Below, in pieces: positions 9,201 through 16,301 of a stretch of 64,000 nt of DNA. How positions within the stretch are numbered: the stretch's first letter is position 1; the number at the start of each line of letters is the position of its first letter. Source of the stretch: GCA-2683135 sp964507445 (GTDB taxonomy: Bacteria > Planctomycetota > GCA-002687715); the NCBI GenBank assembly GCA_964507445.1, contig CAZDQF010000018.1, positions 1 through 64,000 of the forward strand, written 5' to 3'. The position numbers were made by a program, and so were the translations under genes. The notes below the pieces were generated by a model that was not told the DNA's origin, did not search any database, and worked only from the letters and a program-made list of their open reading frames with translations.

Positions 9201-11157
9201 GGCTGGCGTCCACCCGCGCCAACATCACCGCGGCGTCGTGGCGCTTCTCCACCAGGTCCGTCTCCGCGCGTCCGGTGGCATGGAGGAGCTTGCGGGCTTC
9301 GGAGATCTCTCCCGCCAGCAGCGCCTGTTCCGCCAGGGCCAGGGCGTGATCCAGTGCGGCCGGGTCCGGGGCCGCCTGGAGCTGGTGCCACGCGGCGATC
9401 CTCGGTCCGCGGGTGCCCAGCTCGCTCGCCGCGCTCTCCGCGGCGCGGGCCACGGCCAGGTGCAGCTCCGGGTCCAGGTCTTCCGTCTCCATGGGGAGGG
9501 TCGGGCTCGTCCAGGCGACGCCATCGCTCCACGTCTGGGTGATCATGCCCCTGCCGAGCAGGAGACGCACGCTGTCGCCGTCCATTCCCAGGGCGTGTCG
9601 TGTCACCGGTCCTGCGGCGGTTTGCAGCGCCGCCAGCATGCGCAGGGCTCGGCCCGTCGTCGCTGGCAGATCGTCGAGCAGCTCTCTCGCGGTGTCGGCC
9701 CCGGGGACCGGGACCTGGTCTCGCGGCACCGTGAGGGTCGCCCCGCGCGCCGTCGTGCTGACCCCGCTCATGGCGGCGAGGGCATGGAGCGCGCCGAGGA
9801 ACGGACCCGGGAGGGCGGACGCCCTGGCCTTGATGGCCATGGCCACTTCCTCGGCGTCGCTCCCGTCCTCGAGCACGAGGGCGTCCCGGACCAGGGTGCA
9901 CAGGGCGGCGTCGGACAAGGGGTCGGCTTCCAACCGGCGACCCCTGTCGCCGAGGCGACTGAGCACGGAGTCCACCTGGGGGTCGTCCGGCATGGCGCGC
10001 ACCACCACGAGCAACGGAGCGTCCGGCCGGTGCGCCATGAGGTGGTGGAGCAGGTCATGTCCCCGCGGATCATCCACCAGGTCCACGCAGAGCATGAGCT
10101 TGCCGTCGTGGTCCTGCGTGATGTGAGAGATGCGCCTCACGGCTGCTGTGGCCCGACGGGCCACCAGCTCGCCGGGGGAGACATCCATGGCGCCCTCGCC
10201 TTCGGCGTCCTCGACGCGGACCTGGGTCAGATCCAGGGCCGGCACGCCGAGCAGCTGCGCCCGGTGACGGGCCGCGGTGAGCAGGCGCCTGCGGCCTGAG
10301 CCGGGCGTCCCCTGGAGGACCAGGAGGCTGGGCTCCGGTGTCTCGTCGTCCATCAGGGCGCCGACCAGAGACTGGATGACGGCCATCTCCTGCTCTCGTC
10401 CCACCAGCCGCGGTCCCAGCAGGACCGGGGGGGCTCCGATCTCGTCCATGAGCTTGCGCAGGGCGGTCCGGGCCTGGGCTGCTGATGGTCGATGGTCCGG
10501 GTCTTGGGCGGAGAGCCTTGCCGCCCAGCTGCCGAGCGCTTCGCGCGCGCCTCCGTCGGCGGCGGTGAGCAGGGACGCGCCCAGCGCATAGAGATCGGAT
10601 GCGGGGGATTGTGGTTGCCCAGCCACGACCTCAGGCGCCAGCCAGGCCGGCGTGCCGGAGAGGTCGGAGGCGGCGTCGCGGGCGAGGATGGCGAAGCCCA
10701 GGTCCAGCAGCACGGCGCGACCTTCCGGGGTCACGCGGATGTTCTGCGGCTTGATGTCGCGATGAAGCAGGCCGCGTCCGTGCAGGAAAGCGACGGCGTC
10801 GAGACAGTCCGCGGCGACACGAGCCAGGGTGGCGGCGTCGCAGGAGCCGCCGAGGTCGGAGAGGTCCTGGCCGTGCACCAGGTCCATGGTGAAGGCCGGA
10901 CGCTCGCCCGGCAGGTAGTCCCGGATGTTCGCCAGGTTGGGATGGCGCAAGCTGGACAGGACCGCCACCTCGTCCGGCACCCGATCGTGAGGGGTGTCGA
11001 GGGTCTTGATGGCGCAGTCGGTCTGGGTCCATCGATCACGTGCGCGCCAGACGGCGCCGCTGGCGCCGTGACCCATGGGTTCCTTCAGGACGAATCGGTT
11101 CGCGACCCGCGACTCCGGATTCCACTGCCTGGGGGATTGTGGGTTGGGGGAGGACAT
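6247..11157 (-). CDS. Ser/Thr kinase - ATPase - TPR - GAF - sigma-54 activator - Fis HTH regulator
   Basis: A 1636-residue cytosolic regulator. An N-terminal protein kinase domain (about 15-240) has the Gly loop GHGASG, the lysine in CAIKTL, HRDIKPQN, DLGFA in place of DFG, and an APE motif (WLAPEV). An AAA-type ATPase region follows from LVGREQEM; its P-loop reads GTPGSGRRR, with Arg where the catalytic Lys normally stands. A long helical stretch of TPR-like repeats comes next, then a GAF domain (about 1120-1275). The sigma-54 interaction AAA+ domain begins at about 1322: Walker A GDTGTGKD, the sigma-54 loop GAYTGA (usual GAFTGA) and Walker B LFLDEVGDM. A Fis-type helix-turn-helix ends the protein (AARRLGVSRSTLYQ). 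It probably activates sigma-54 promoters in response to phosphorylation or ligands. The only adjacent same-strand gene downstream is the predicted propeller protein. Confidence 0.9.
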   Translation of the reverse strand: MSSPNPQSPRQWNPESRVANRFVLKEPMGHGASGAVWRARDRWTQTDCAIKTLDTPHDRVPDEVAVLSSLRHPNLANIRDYLPGERPAFTMDLVHGQDLSDLGGSCDAATLARVAADCLDAVAFLHGRGLLHRDIKPQNIRVTPEGRAVLLDLGFAILARDAASDLSGTPAWLAPEVVAGQPQSPASDLYALGASLLTAADGGAREALGSWAARLSAQDPDHRPSAAQARTALRKLMDEIGAPPVLLGPRLVGREQEMAVIQSLVGALMDDETPEPSLLVLQGTPGSGRRRLLTAARHRAQLLGVPALDLTQVRVEDAEGEGAMDVSPGELVARRATAAVRRISHITQDHDGKLMLCVDLVDDPRGHDLLHHLMAHRPDAPLLVVVRAMPDDPQVDSVLSRLGDRGRRLEADPLSDAALCTLVRDALVLEDGSDAEEVAMAIKARASALPGPFLGALHALAAMSGVSTTARGATLTVPRDQVPVPGADTARELLDDLPATTGRALRMLAALQTAAGPVTRHALGMDGDSVRLLLGRGMITQTWSDGVAWTSPTLPMETEDLDPELHLAVARAAESAASELGTRGPRIAAWHQLQAAPDPAALDHALALAEQALLAGEISEARKLLHATGRAETDLVEKRHDAAVMLARVDASLGDGDGARWSVALAEDTARGPEAKARAAALRGEVHRLLGEIAEATRALDEAVGLGLDGDDLARSLRIRAVCRLQSGATDEALDDADRAAEVAESPRERAACLGTRAQVLHRAGDTDRAMAAVEAAMEASDQAGPMGTLPAGLLQLRGLVRAAGGESAAAIIDLENATAAFRAAEHLINLANTLNNLALMYERSGRMDAAATTHEESLAIRARVGDAVGMATSQVNRGTLMIRSGHMQEAVNELDAGLQEFTRLGHPRGRVAALTGLAERALVLADTDTARAHAQEARALATASGFTAERSATELILAEAMVLDQKPEPPALDLLTHDEAAKPQRPARLHSLRARLHARADDLPAAKEEARRAVDAARQPEDVVTAMAALHACGLLGDKERPALARAVDAVHSPHTQLEGTLLLAAGFPDTVDQRSIANALERSLQHLNPEEALTMYNGRWHEQIQQTLDLLRDDGGEVSVQALEGLIGVTRMLADNGKPNDVLQEILDAAIQLAEAEHGFVVLREQDDFSCAAARSAEGKSIKVPKRLLSSTIILDVLANGRPITTGNARTDSRFGGMLSVNNLKLKSVACLPFTAAGQVRGAIYLDHPGREDLFSDTRIKVLSSFADHAALVFQRSEDEAEIRDLNLRLKQQLKHERKQRCAVSEELRAKGMSKDSDPIIAESPSMRAVLETVNRVAMTGIPVLIVGDTGTGKDLIAREIHARSERSDGPFISENCAAIPAGLLEAEVFGAKRGAYTGAINDRPGLMSLAATGSLFLDEVGDMPMELQSKLLRALEDGSIRPLGSGDRVKTDFRLITATNRDPEELRAGERFRPDLFYRIGGTVIDLPPLKDRPEDVAAFIDRYGAARGRDDRPLTPSTRRKLLAYDWPGNFRELQNEMARLHALVETGPIEEQLLSDRIRTHRAKAPEDIPYDLKSVRKWAIARALQDSDGAKDEAARRLGVSRSTLYQELKRFDLGAHVRAYKRRSAKDRC

Positions 11158-11163
11158 AGTCCG

Positions 11164-11188
11164 ATTAATAGGAAAGAGTCCTATTAAT
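11164..11188. repeat. Perfect 10-bp inverted repeat, likely operator
   Basis: ATTAATAGGA - AAGAG - TCCTATTAAT is a perfect 10-bp dyad with a 5-base spacer, and is strikingly AT-rich against the GC-rich background. It lies seven bases upstream of the start codon of the kinase/sigma-54 regulator and would cover its transcription start. A repressor or the regulator's own HTH domain could bind it. It could also form a hairpin in the 5' UTR that hides the start. Confidence 0.65.
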
Positions 11189-11216
11189 CATACAATTGTC
11201 CTGTGGTCCGGGTCCA
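11187..11216 (-). promoter_or_regulatory. Predicted sigma-70 promoter of the regulator gene
   Basis: On the minus strand TATGAT (11192-11187, five of six matches to TATAAT) is preceded after 18 bases by TGGACC (11216-11211, four of six matches to TTGACA). Transcription would start inside the adjacent inverted repeat, a classic repressor arrangement. Confidence 0.45.
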
Positions 11217-11683
11217 GGTCCTTGTTCTGCCGCAGGTCTCAGCGTTGCGGAAGGCCGCCCATGGAGGTCTCGGGGGGACGAAATGGGTGATCCCGGGCGC
11301 TCAGTCCAGCTCCTCCGCAGTCCACCGGTTTCTGCCCAAGGTCATGGGGGTCAGAGGTTTGTGGCGTGTGACGTGATTGGCCAGGGATGAGCGGCGCCTG
11401 GTCAACGAGGGTGGACCCTGAGCGCACTGGAGAGCCCGCTCCAGGGGCCGAGGAGCATGGTTGGTCGGGCTCTCCGGCTGCGGGGGGAGGGCGGCGGAAC
11501 GAACAGGCGAGGCCATTCGCTGCCGACTTCTGTCGAGAGCGTCGAAATCGGCGGGAGGTTCAGCGCCGCGTATTCGCGCCAGCCAGCGGCGCCGGCCTCG
11601 CGGCAAGTGCACGGGTCCTGCCTGTCGCGGAGCCGCGCGGTGACCCCGGCCCCTCCACAGGGGCTCGAGCTCGGCCGGTGGTG
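11217..11683. other. Gene-free stretch between phoU and the regulator
   Basis: About 470 bases with no protein or RNA family that I recognise. Open frames here are GC-driven, lack ribosome binding sites and show no domain. The one clear structure is the inverted repeat at 11429-11475. On the minus strand this is the 3' flank of phoU, and it leads toward the promoter of the regulator. Confidence 0.4.
11429..11475 (-). repeat. 10-bp inverted repeat downstream of phoU
   Basis: GGAGAGCCCG (11429-11438) and CGGGCTCTCC (11466-11475) are perfect complements separated by 27 bases. It could end phoU transcripts or protect their 3' end. No T run follows on either strand, so it is not a canonical intrinsic terminator. 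Confidence 0.4.
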
Positions 11684-12367
11684 TCACCCCTCTTTCGGGC
11701 GCGGCTTCTCGTCGAAGTAGTCGATCTTGTCCAACGGCATGAAGATGGACGACGTCACGTTCATGGCGTGGGACGCCACGCGCTTGAAGTAACGGTAGGC
11801 CAGGACCACGGTCGCGGGGCAGGGGTGGTTCTTCTCGCTGGAGAGCGTGGACTCCACGCGGGTGTCGCAAAGATCCTCGATGGCGTTGAGCTCGTGCATC
11901 AGGCCGCGGGCGGCGGCCTCGTCCTGTGAGCCGAACACCTGGCGGGTCGACGCCAAGGCCGATGAGAGCTTCGCCTTGAGGGTGGCCAACTCACGATGGT
12001 CGGCTTCGTTGGCGCGAAGCACCGAGCTCTGGGGGGTCAGGTCGAACAGGTTCTTGGCGTAGTCGCCGATTCGCTCGGCGTCCTTGACGATGGCCATGAG
12101 TACGAGGCAGGCGGGCATGGCGGTCATGCCGTGCAGCGACGCGTGCACGACGAGATGCCGACGGATACGCATCTCCCACTCGTTGATCTGCTTGTCGGTG
12201 GCGAACAGGTCTTCCCGGATCGCTTCAGGATCGCTGCCGCTGAGGAGAGTGTCGGCGGCCATGTCGAAGCCGGTCCGACCCGCCTCGAGCATGGAGGCGA
12301 AATCCGCGGTCATGTCGGACATGCCTTCGTTGGAGGGGACTGCCGTGTGCTTGAACCAATCGAACAT
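11684..12367 (-). CDS. PhoU-family phosphate regulator
   Basis: A 227-residue cytosolic helical protein of the PhoU family. The signature AERIGDYAKNLFDL (about residues 95-108) matches the metal-binding PhoU motif E-R-I-x-D-x-A. The predicted three-helix bundle fits, with N- and C-terminal halves of similar pattern. The ATG at 12367 gives MFDWFKHT; an upstream start would overlap the symporter gene. It begins 8 bases after the stop of the Na+/phosphate symporter, so the two genes are almost certainly cotranscribed. In this pairing PhoU-like proteins are thought to tune phosphate uptake through the symporter rather than a Pst transporter. Confidence 0.85.
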   Translation of the reverse strand: MFDWFKHTAVPSNEGMSDMTADFASMLEAGRTGFDMAADTLLSGSDPEAIREDLFATDKQINEWEMRIRRHLVVHASLHGMTAMPACLVLMAIVKDAERIGDYAKNLFDLTPQSSVLRANEADHRELATLKAKLSSALASTRQVFGSQDEAAARGLMHELNAIEDLCDTRVESTLSSEKNHPCPATVVLAYRYFKRVASHAMNVTSSIFMPLDKIDYFDEKPRPKEG

Positions 12368-12375
12368 GATTGTCC

Positions 12376-13560
12376 TCAATTGAAGATCAGCATGCCGAGG
12401 AGCGGCAGGCAGATGAATACACCGACAACATAAACCAGGACCCACCATTTTCCCTGGACCGCCCGAGCGGCCAGGCGTTCAGCCAGGCGGATGGGGATCC
12501 TCCTCATCGTCGGGAACGGGAAGAACATGAGAATGCCGGAGATGTTGAACAGGAGGTGGACGAACGCGATGGCCAGACCGGCTGGGCCGGCCGCCACCGC
12601 CGCCAGGAGAGCCGTGACGGTCGTGCCGATGTTGGCCCCCAGGCAGATCGGGAAACCGTTCTCCAGGGTGAGCAGGCCGGCGCCGAACATGGGCACGAGG
12701 ATGGAGGTCGTGATGCTGGATGACTGCACCGAAACCGTGACGATGATGCCGATCAGGATCCCGAGGAGCCCGCTCTTCTCGAGGGCCCGGTTGATGGCCC
12801 GTTCGAGCCGACCGGCCAGCAGCGCCTTCATGTTCCTGGTGACGTAGACCAGGCACACGAAGATGATGCCGATGGCGAGGGCGATCATCAGGATGACGAA
12901 CACGGTGTCCTGCTTGCCCAGCCCGGTGATCGACTCGACGGCGCCCTTGATCTGATTGTAGCCCCACTTCACCGCGCCCTTGATCGGGCTGTCGTATTCG
13001 ATGCCCTCTCCGAGGTGGAGGGCCTCCACCATCCAGACGGCCGTCGTGGTCAGGATCTTGGTGAAGTACTCGATGGGCAGCAGGACGATGACCGTCAGCA
13101 GATTGAAGAAGTCATGCATGGTCGCGCCGGCGAAGGCACGTTGGAACTCCGCACCGCGCGTCACATGACCGAGGGACACCAGGGTGTTGGTGATGGTCGT
13201 CCCGATGTTGGCGCCCATGATCATGGGGACGAACTTCCCGAGGAAGTCGGCCAGATCCACCGCTTTCCCCGACTCTCCCTGTTGCGTCGCCATGAGCCCG
13301 GCGACGATGCTCACGATGGTGGCCGTCGTGACTGACGAGGACTGCACGAGGACCGTCGCAAGGATGCCCACGGCCAGCGCGGCGAAGGGGTTGTCGATCT
13401 GGCTGATCAGCGCCTCGGCTTGCTCCTTGCCCAGGTCCTTGAACGTGCCGCCGAGCATCTGGATGGCGACCAGGAAGGTGTAGAGCAGGAGGAGCACCAA
13501 GATGCCTCGCACCCAGGTGGGCACCTGGAACGAAGGGCTGGATTGGGGTGCGAGAGCCAA
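12376..13560 (-). CDS. Na+/phosphate symporter (PNaS family)
   Basis: A 394-residue inner-membrane protein with eight or more hydrophobic segments. It carries the two inverted-repeat signature motifs of the NptA/PNaS family, LVQSSSVTTA in the first half and VQSSSITTS in the second, each followed by a Gly-Ala-Asn-Ile-Gly-Thr-Thr segment. It imports inorganic phosphate with sodium. I place the start at the TTG at 13560 because a good ribosome binding site (AAGGAGAGGAA) lies just upstream and the first membrane segment begins about 18 residues later. An in-frame ATG at 13662 would add 34 Arg/Pro-rich residues with no sign of function. phoU follows after 8 bases. Confidence 0.88.
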   Translation of the reverse strand: MALAPQSSPSFQVPTWVRGILVLLLLYTFLVAIQMLGGTFKDLGKEQAEALISQIDNPFAALAVGILATVLVQSSSVTTATIVSIVAGLMATQQGESGKAVDLADFLGKFVPMIMGANIGTTITNTLVSLGHVTRGAEFQRAFAGATMHDFFNLLTVIVLLPIEYFTKILTTTAVWMVEALHLGEGIEYDSPIKGAVKWGYNQIKGAVESITGLGKQDTVFVILMIALAIGIIFVCLVYVTRNMKALLAGRLERAINRALEKSGLLGILIGIIVTVSVQSSSITTSILVPMFGAGLLTLENGFPICLGANIGTTVTALLAAVAAGPAGLAIAFVHLLFNISGILMFFPFPTMRRIPIRLAERLAARAVQGKWWVLVYVVGVFICLPLLGMLIFN

Positions 13561-13813
13561 GCCGGTTCCTCTCCTTGGTTGGCGGGCTGAAGCCAGGAGT
13601 ACGCCGCGGGCCCGAGGGTATCCGCTCGGGCGGAACATAACCCAGGCGGATCGACTTGGCACCCCGCCCCGGTTGTTAAGAGACCCAAAAGCGGGGCGAT
13701 GGTGTGGCGAGCGGAGCGGGGGTTACCGGTTTGGTCTGATCAGGGGCAGAGGCTTCCCGGGAGCTGATCCGGGGAGGGCTTCTTCGGGTTGATCGGCCCG
13801 GCCTGGATCGCCG

Positions 13814-15001
13814 TCAGGGCAGGAAACCCAAGCCTTGCTCCGGCCGCTCCCCGATGCCCAGCCACCGCGCCGTGACCTCGCCCTGAACCCGGGTCAGGTC
13901 CACCCCGGGGCGAGGCTCACCGTCCTCCAGCCGCTCGAGATCCGGCGCCTCGCCGTAGAGGCCGCCGCGTACGCTCGTCCCCGCGACGAAGACCGGCCCG
14001 GCGGAGCCATGATCGGTGCCGCGGCTGCCGTTCTCGCGGATGGTGCGTCCGAATTCGCTGAACACCATGACCACGACATCCTCGTCCATCGAGGCGCGTC
14101 GGACGTCGCGGAGGAACCCGGTGACGGCGCGGCCGAGGGCGAACAGCAGGTTCGCGTGGGTGTTGGCCTGCAGCCCGTGGGTGTCGTAGCCGCTCTGGCG
14201 CAGGTAGTAGACCCGGGCCGGGTGCCCGGCCTTCATCAGGTGAGTGACGAGGCTGAACTGGCCGTCGAGGGTGGTGGCGGGCCGGAGCGCCTGCGGGTGC
14301 TCGCGACCGATGGGGGAGAAGCGGTCCGAGGCCTCGTAGGCGGCGAGGGCCGTGCGGCTGAGGAACGCGAGGGGCTCGTCGTCATGCCGGCGGGCGTCGG
14401 CCGCGCAGGCACGTGCCACCCGGCGTCGACGCTCGAGCTGGTGGACGTGGAAGGCCCTCAGGGAGTCCAGGTTCGCCGTGATGCTCCTGCGACCCTGAAG
14501 GGCCAGCGGTGATGAACCCGGCCCCACCAGCACGGAGTCGGTCCGGGGGACGTCCCGGGCGTCACGGACGAGGGTGTCCAGTTGTCGCCCGATCCACCCC
14601 ATGTCGCCTCGGCGGCGGGGGTCGAGCTGCCCGGTTTCCCAGGCGGCGAGATCGATGAAGTGGGAGCGCGTCATGCCCCCGTAACCGACGCCGCGGATGA
14701 TGGCGAGTTGACCGTTCTGGTACAGGTCCCGGAACGGCGCCAGGGCCGAATGCAGACCGATGCCATCGGCGAGGGGCGACACGTCGTTCTTCCCGAGCCG
14801 GAGCGTCGGGCGCAGCCGCCCGTAGTGGGGGTCCTCGAAGGGGACGAGGGTGTTGAGCCCGTCGTTGCCGCCGTCGAGGTGGAGCACCACCAGTCGGCGC
14901 AGCCGCTCCCGGTGAGGTTTGAAGACGGACGGCAGCGCCGTCCCGGCGCTCAGGGCGACCGCTCCGCTGGCTTGCAGGAATCGACGTCGTGTGACGGACA
15001 T
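13814..15001 (-). CDS. DUF1501 protein with twin-arginine signal
   Basis: A 395-residue exported protein of the DUF1501 family, which has a sulfatase/alkaline-phosphatase-like fold but no settled function. The N-terminus RRRFLQASGAVALSAG is a Tat signal. Family hallmarks follow: LHLDGGNDGLNTLVP, SEFGRTIRENGSRGTDHG near the C-terminus and a Gly-rich end. It begins 13 bases after the DUF1800 gene and is the last gene of the BlaI - M56 - DUF1800 - DUF1501 run. DUF1501 and DUF1800 genes are habitually adjacent in planctomycetes and some other phyla and probably act together. A second pair lies at 49771-52695. Confidence 0.88.
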   Translation of the reverse strand: MSVTRRRFLQASGAVALSAGTALPSVFKPHRERLRRLVVLHLDGGNDGLNTLVPFEDPHYGRLRPTLRLGKNDVSPLADGIGLHSALAPFRDLYQNGQLAIIRGVGYGGMTRSHFIDLAAWETGQLDPRRRGDMGWIGRQLDTLVRDARDVPRTDSVLVGPGSSPLALQGRRSITANLDSLRAFHVHQLERRRRVARACAADARRHDDEPLAFLSRTALAAYEASDRFSPIGREHPQALRPATTLDGQFSLVTHLMKAGHPARVYYLRQSGYDTHGLQANTHANLLFALGRAVTGFLRDVRRASMDEDVVVMVFSEFGRTIRENGSRGTDHGSAGPVFVAGTSVRGGLYGEAPDLERLEDGEPRPGVDLTRVQGEVTARWLGIGERPEQGLGFLP

Positions 15002-15014
15002 AACCCCTCCTCTC

Positions 15015-16301
15015 TCAGACGACCCACGCTCGCGGCGAGGCGAGCAGCTCTGCGGCGGCGACGGACCCCGAGGCGGGGGGCTCGGTGCTCGTCGGCGCGA
15101 CGTATCCCAGGAGCCGACGGCTGACGGCGGCGAACGCGGCCTCGTCGCCCTCCAGGCAGGTCGGCGGCCCGTCCAGACCGGCGAGATGGCCGTTGGCGAC
15201 CGTGTCGGCGTAGTTGCCCCGCGCGATGGCGCCGCGTTGGGTGAACCAGCCGCGACCGCGCTGCCACCCGCCGACGTTGGGCGGATGGAACAGCTCCATC
15301 CCCATCCTGCGGATCCAGGTGGCCGCCTCGAGGGTGCCGGGGCGGGACTCCTCCAGCTCCAGCGCGCGCAACGACGAGACGGTCATCTCCGCGGGCCCGA
15401 CGAACCGCTTGCCGAAGCTCTGCCGTGAGTGGAAGCGCCGTGAACGCAGGATGGTCCCGAGGGCCTGCCCGATGTCGAGCTCCGATCTGGACAGCTGGAG
15501 CGCCAGCTCGTCGATGGCGGGCTCGGGGGTCCCCTCGCCCAGGAACTCCTCACACAGTCTTCGGGCCAGATGGCGCGCGGTCGCGGGGTGCTCTCCCGCG
15601 ACGGTCAGCAGTCCGTCACCGTCGAACGCCCCGCGGACGCCGAGGACCGTCTTGTCGCCCGTGTCGTGAGCCGCCTCGTCGGCGTGGAACCGCTCTCCGG
15701 CGACGCCCCAACCGGTGAGCGCGCGGCTCGCCGCGACCACGTCCGGCTGCGCGTACGGCCCGGGGCCGGTGGTGAACAGCTCGAGCAGCTCACGGCCGAG
15801 GTTCTCATTGATCATCCCCTTCCGGTTGTAGGGGGCGTCCAGGTAGATGAGCAGGGCCGGGTGCTTGACCACCGCGCTCAGGAGGTCCCCGAAGCGGCCC
15901 GCGCCGTGCTCCCGGAACAGCCCGTTCTGCTCGGCCATCAACTTCAGGTTGCCCACCTTGTTCTGATTGGTGGCGAAGTGATCGTGCCAGAGCAGGGCGA
16001 GCCGCTCGCGAACCGGAGCGCCGGTGTAGAGCATGCGGAACACCCACCAGGCCTGCAGGCGCAGGGAATCCGGCGTCGCGAGGGCGCCCCGCTCCAGGGC
16101 CGCAGCCCGTGCCTCGAAGTCCGGCACCCGAGGGGCGGCTTCTCCCGCCAGGAGCTCATCGATGCAGTCCTCCGGCGTGCGCTCCATGTCCCGTTCGATC
16201 ACGGATGGGCGCGCGCCGAAGCCGACGCGATGCAGGCGGTGGACCCGCCGACGGGTCCACGGCATGCGGGTCGATGGTCGGTAGCGTTCCCAGGCGCTCA
16301 T
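15015..16301 (-). CDS. DUF1800 family protein
   Basis: A 428-residue protein of the DUF1800 family, function unknown. Family hallmarks are HRVGFGARPS near the N-terminus, LLWHDHFATNQNKV, MINENLGRELLELFTTG and ALTGW, then a C-terminal segment with FHPPNVGGW. I see no convincing signal peptide at this start, unlike the second copy at 51082-52695. Its ATG overlaps the stop of the M56 sensor gene by 4 bases (ATGA), so translation is likely coupled. The DUF1501 gene follows after 13 bases. Confidence 0.86.
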   Translation of the reverse strand: MSAWERYRPSTRMPWTRRRVHRLHRVGFGARPSVIERDMERTPEDCIDELLAGEAAPRVPDFEARAAALERGALATPDSLRLQAWWVFRMLYTGAPVRERLALLWHDHFATNQNKVGNLKLMAEQNGLFREHGAGRFGDLLSAVVKHPALLIYLDAPYNRKGMINENLGRELLELFTTGPGPYAQPDVVAASRALTGWGVAGERFHADEAAHDTGDKTVLGVRGAFDGDGLLTVAGEHPATARHLARRLCEEFLGEGTPEPAIDELALQLSRSELDIGQALGTILRSRRFHSRQSFGKRFVGPAEMTVSSLRALELEESRPGTLEAATWIRRMGMELFHPPNVGGWQRGRGWFTQRGAIARGNYADTVANGHLAGLDGPPTCLEGDEAAFAAVSRRLLGYVAPTSTEPPASGSVAAAELLASPRAWVV

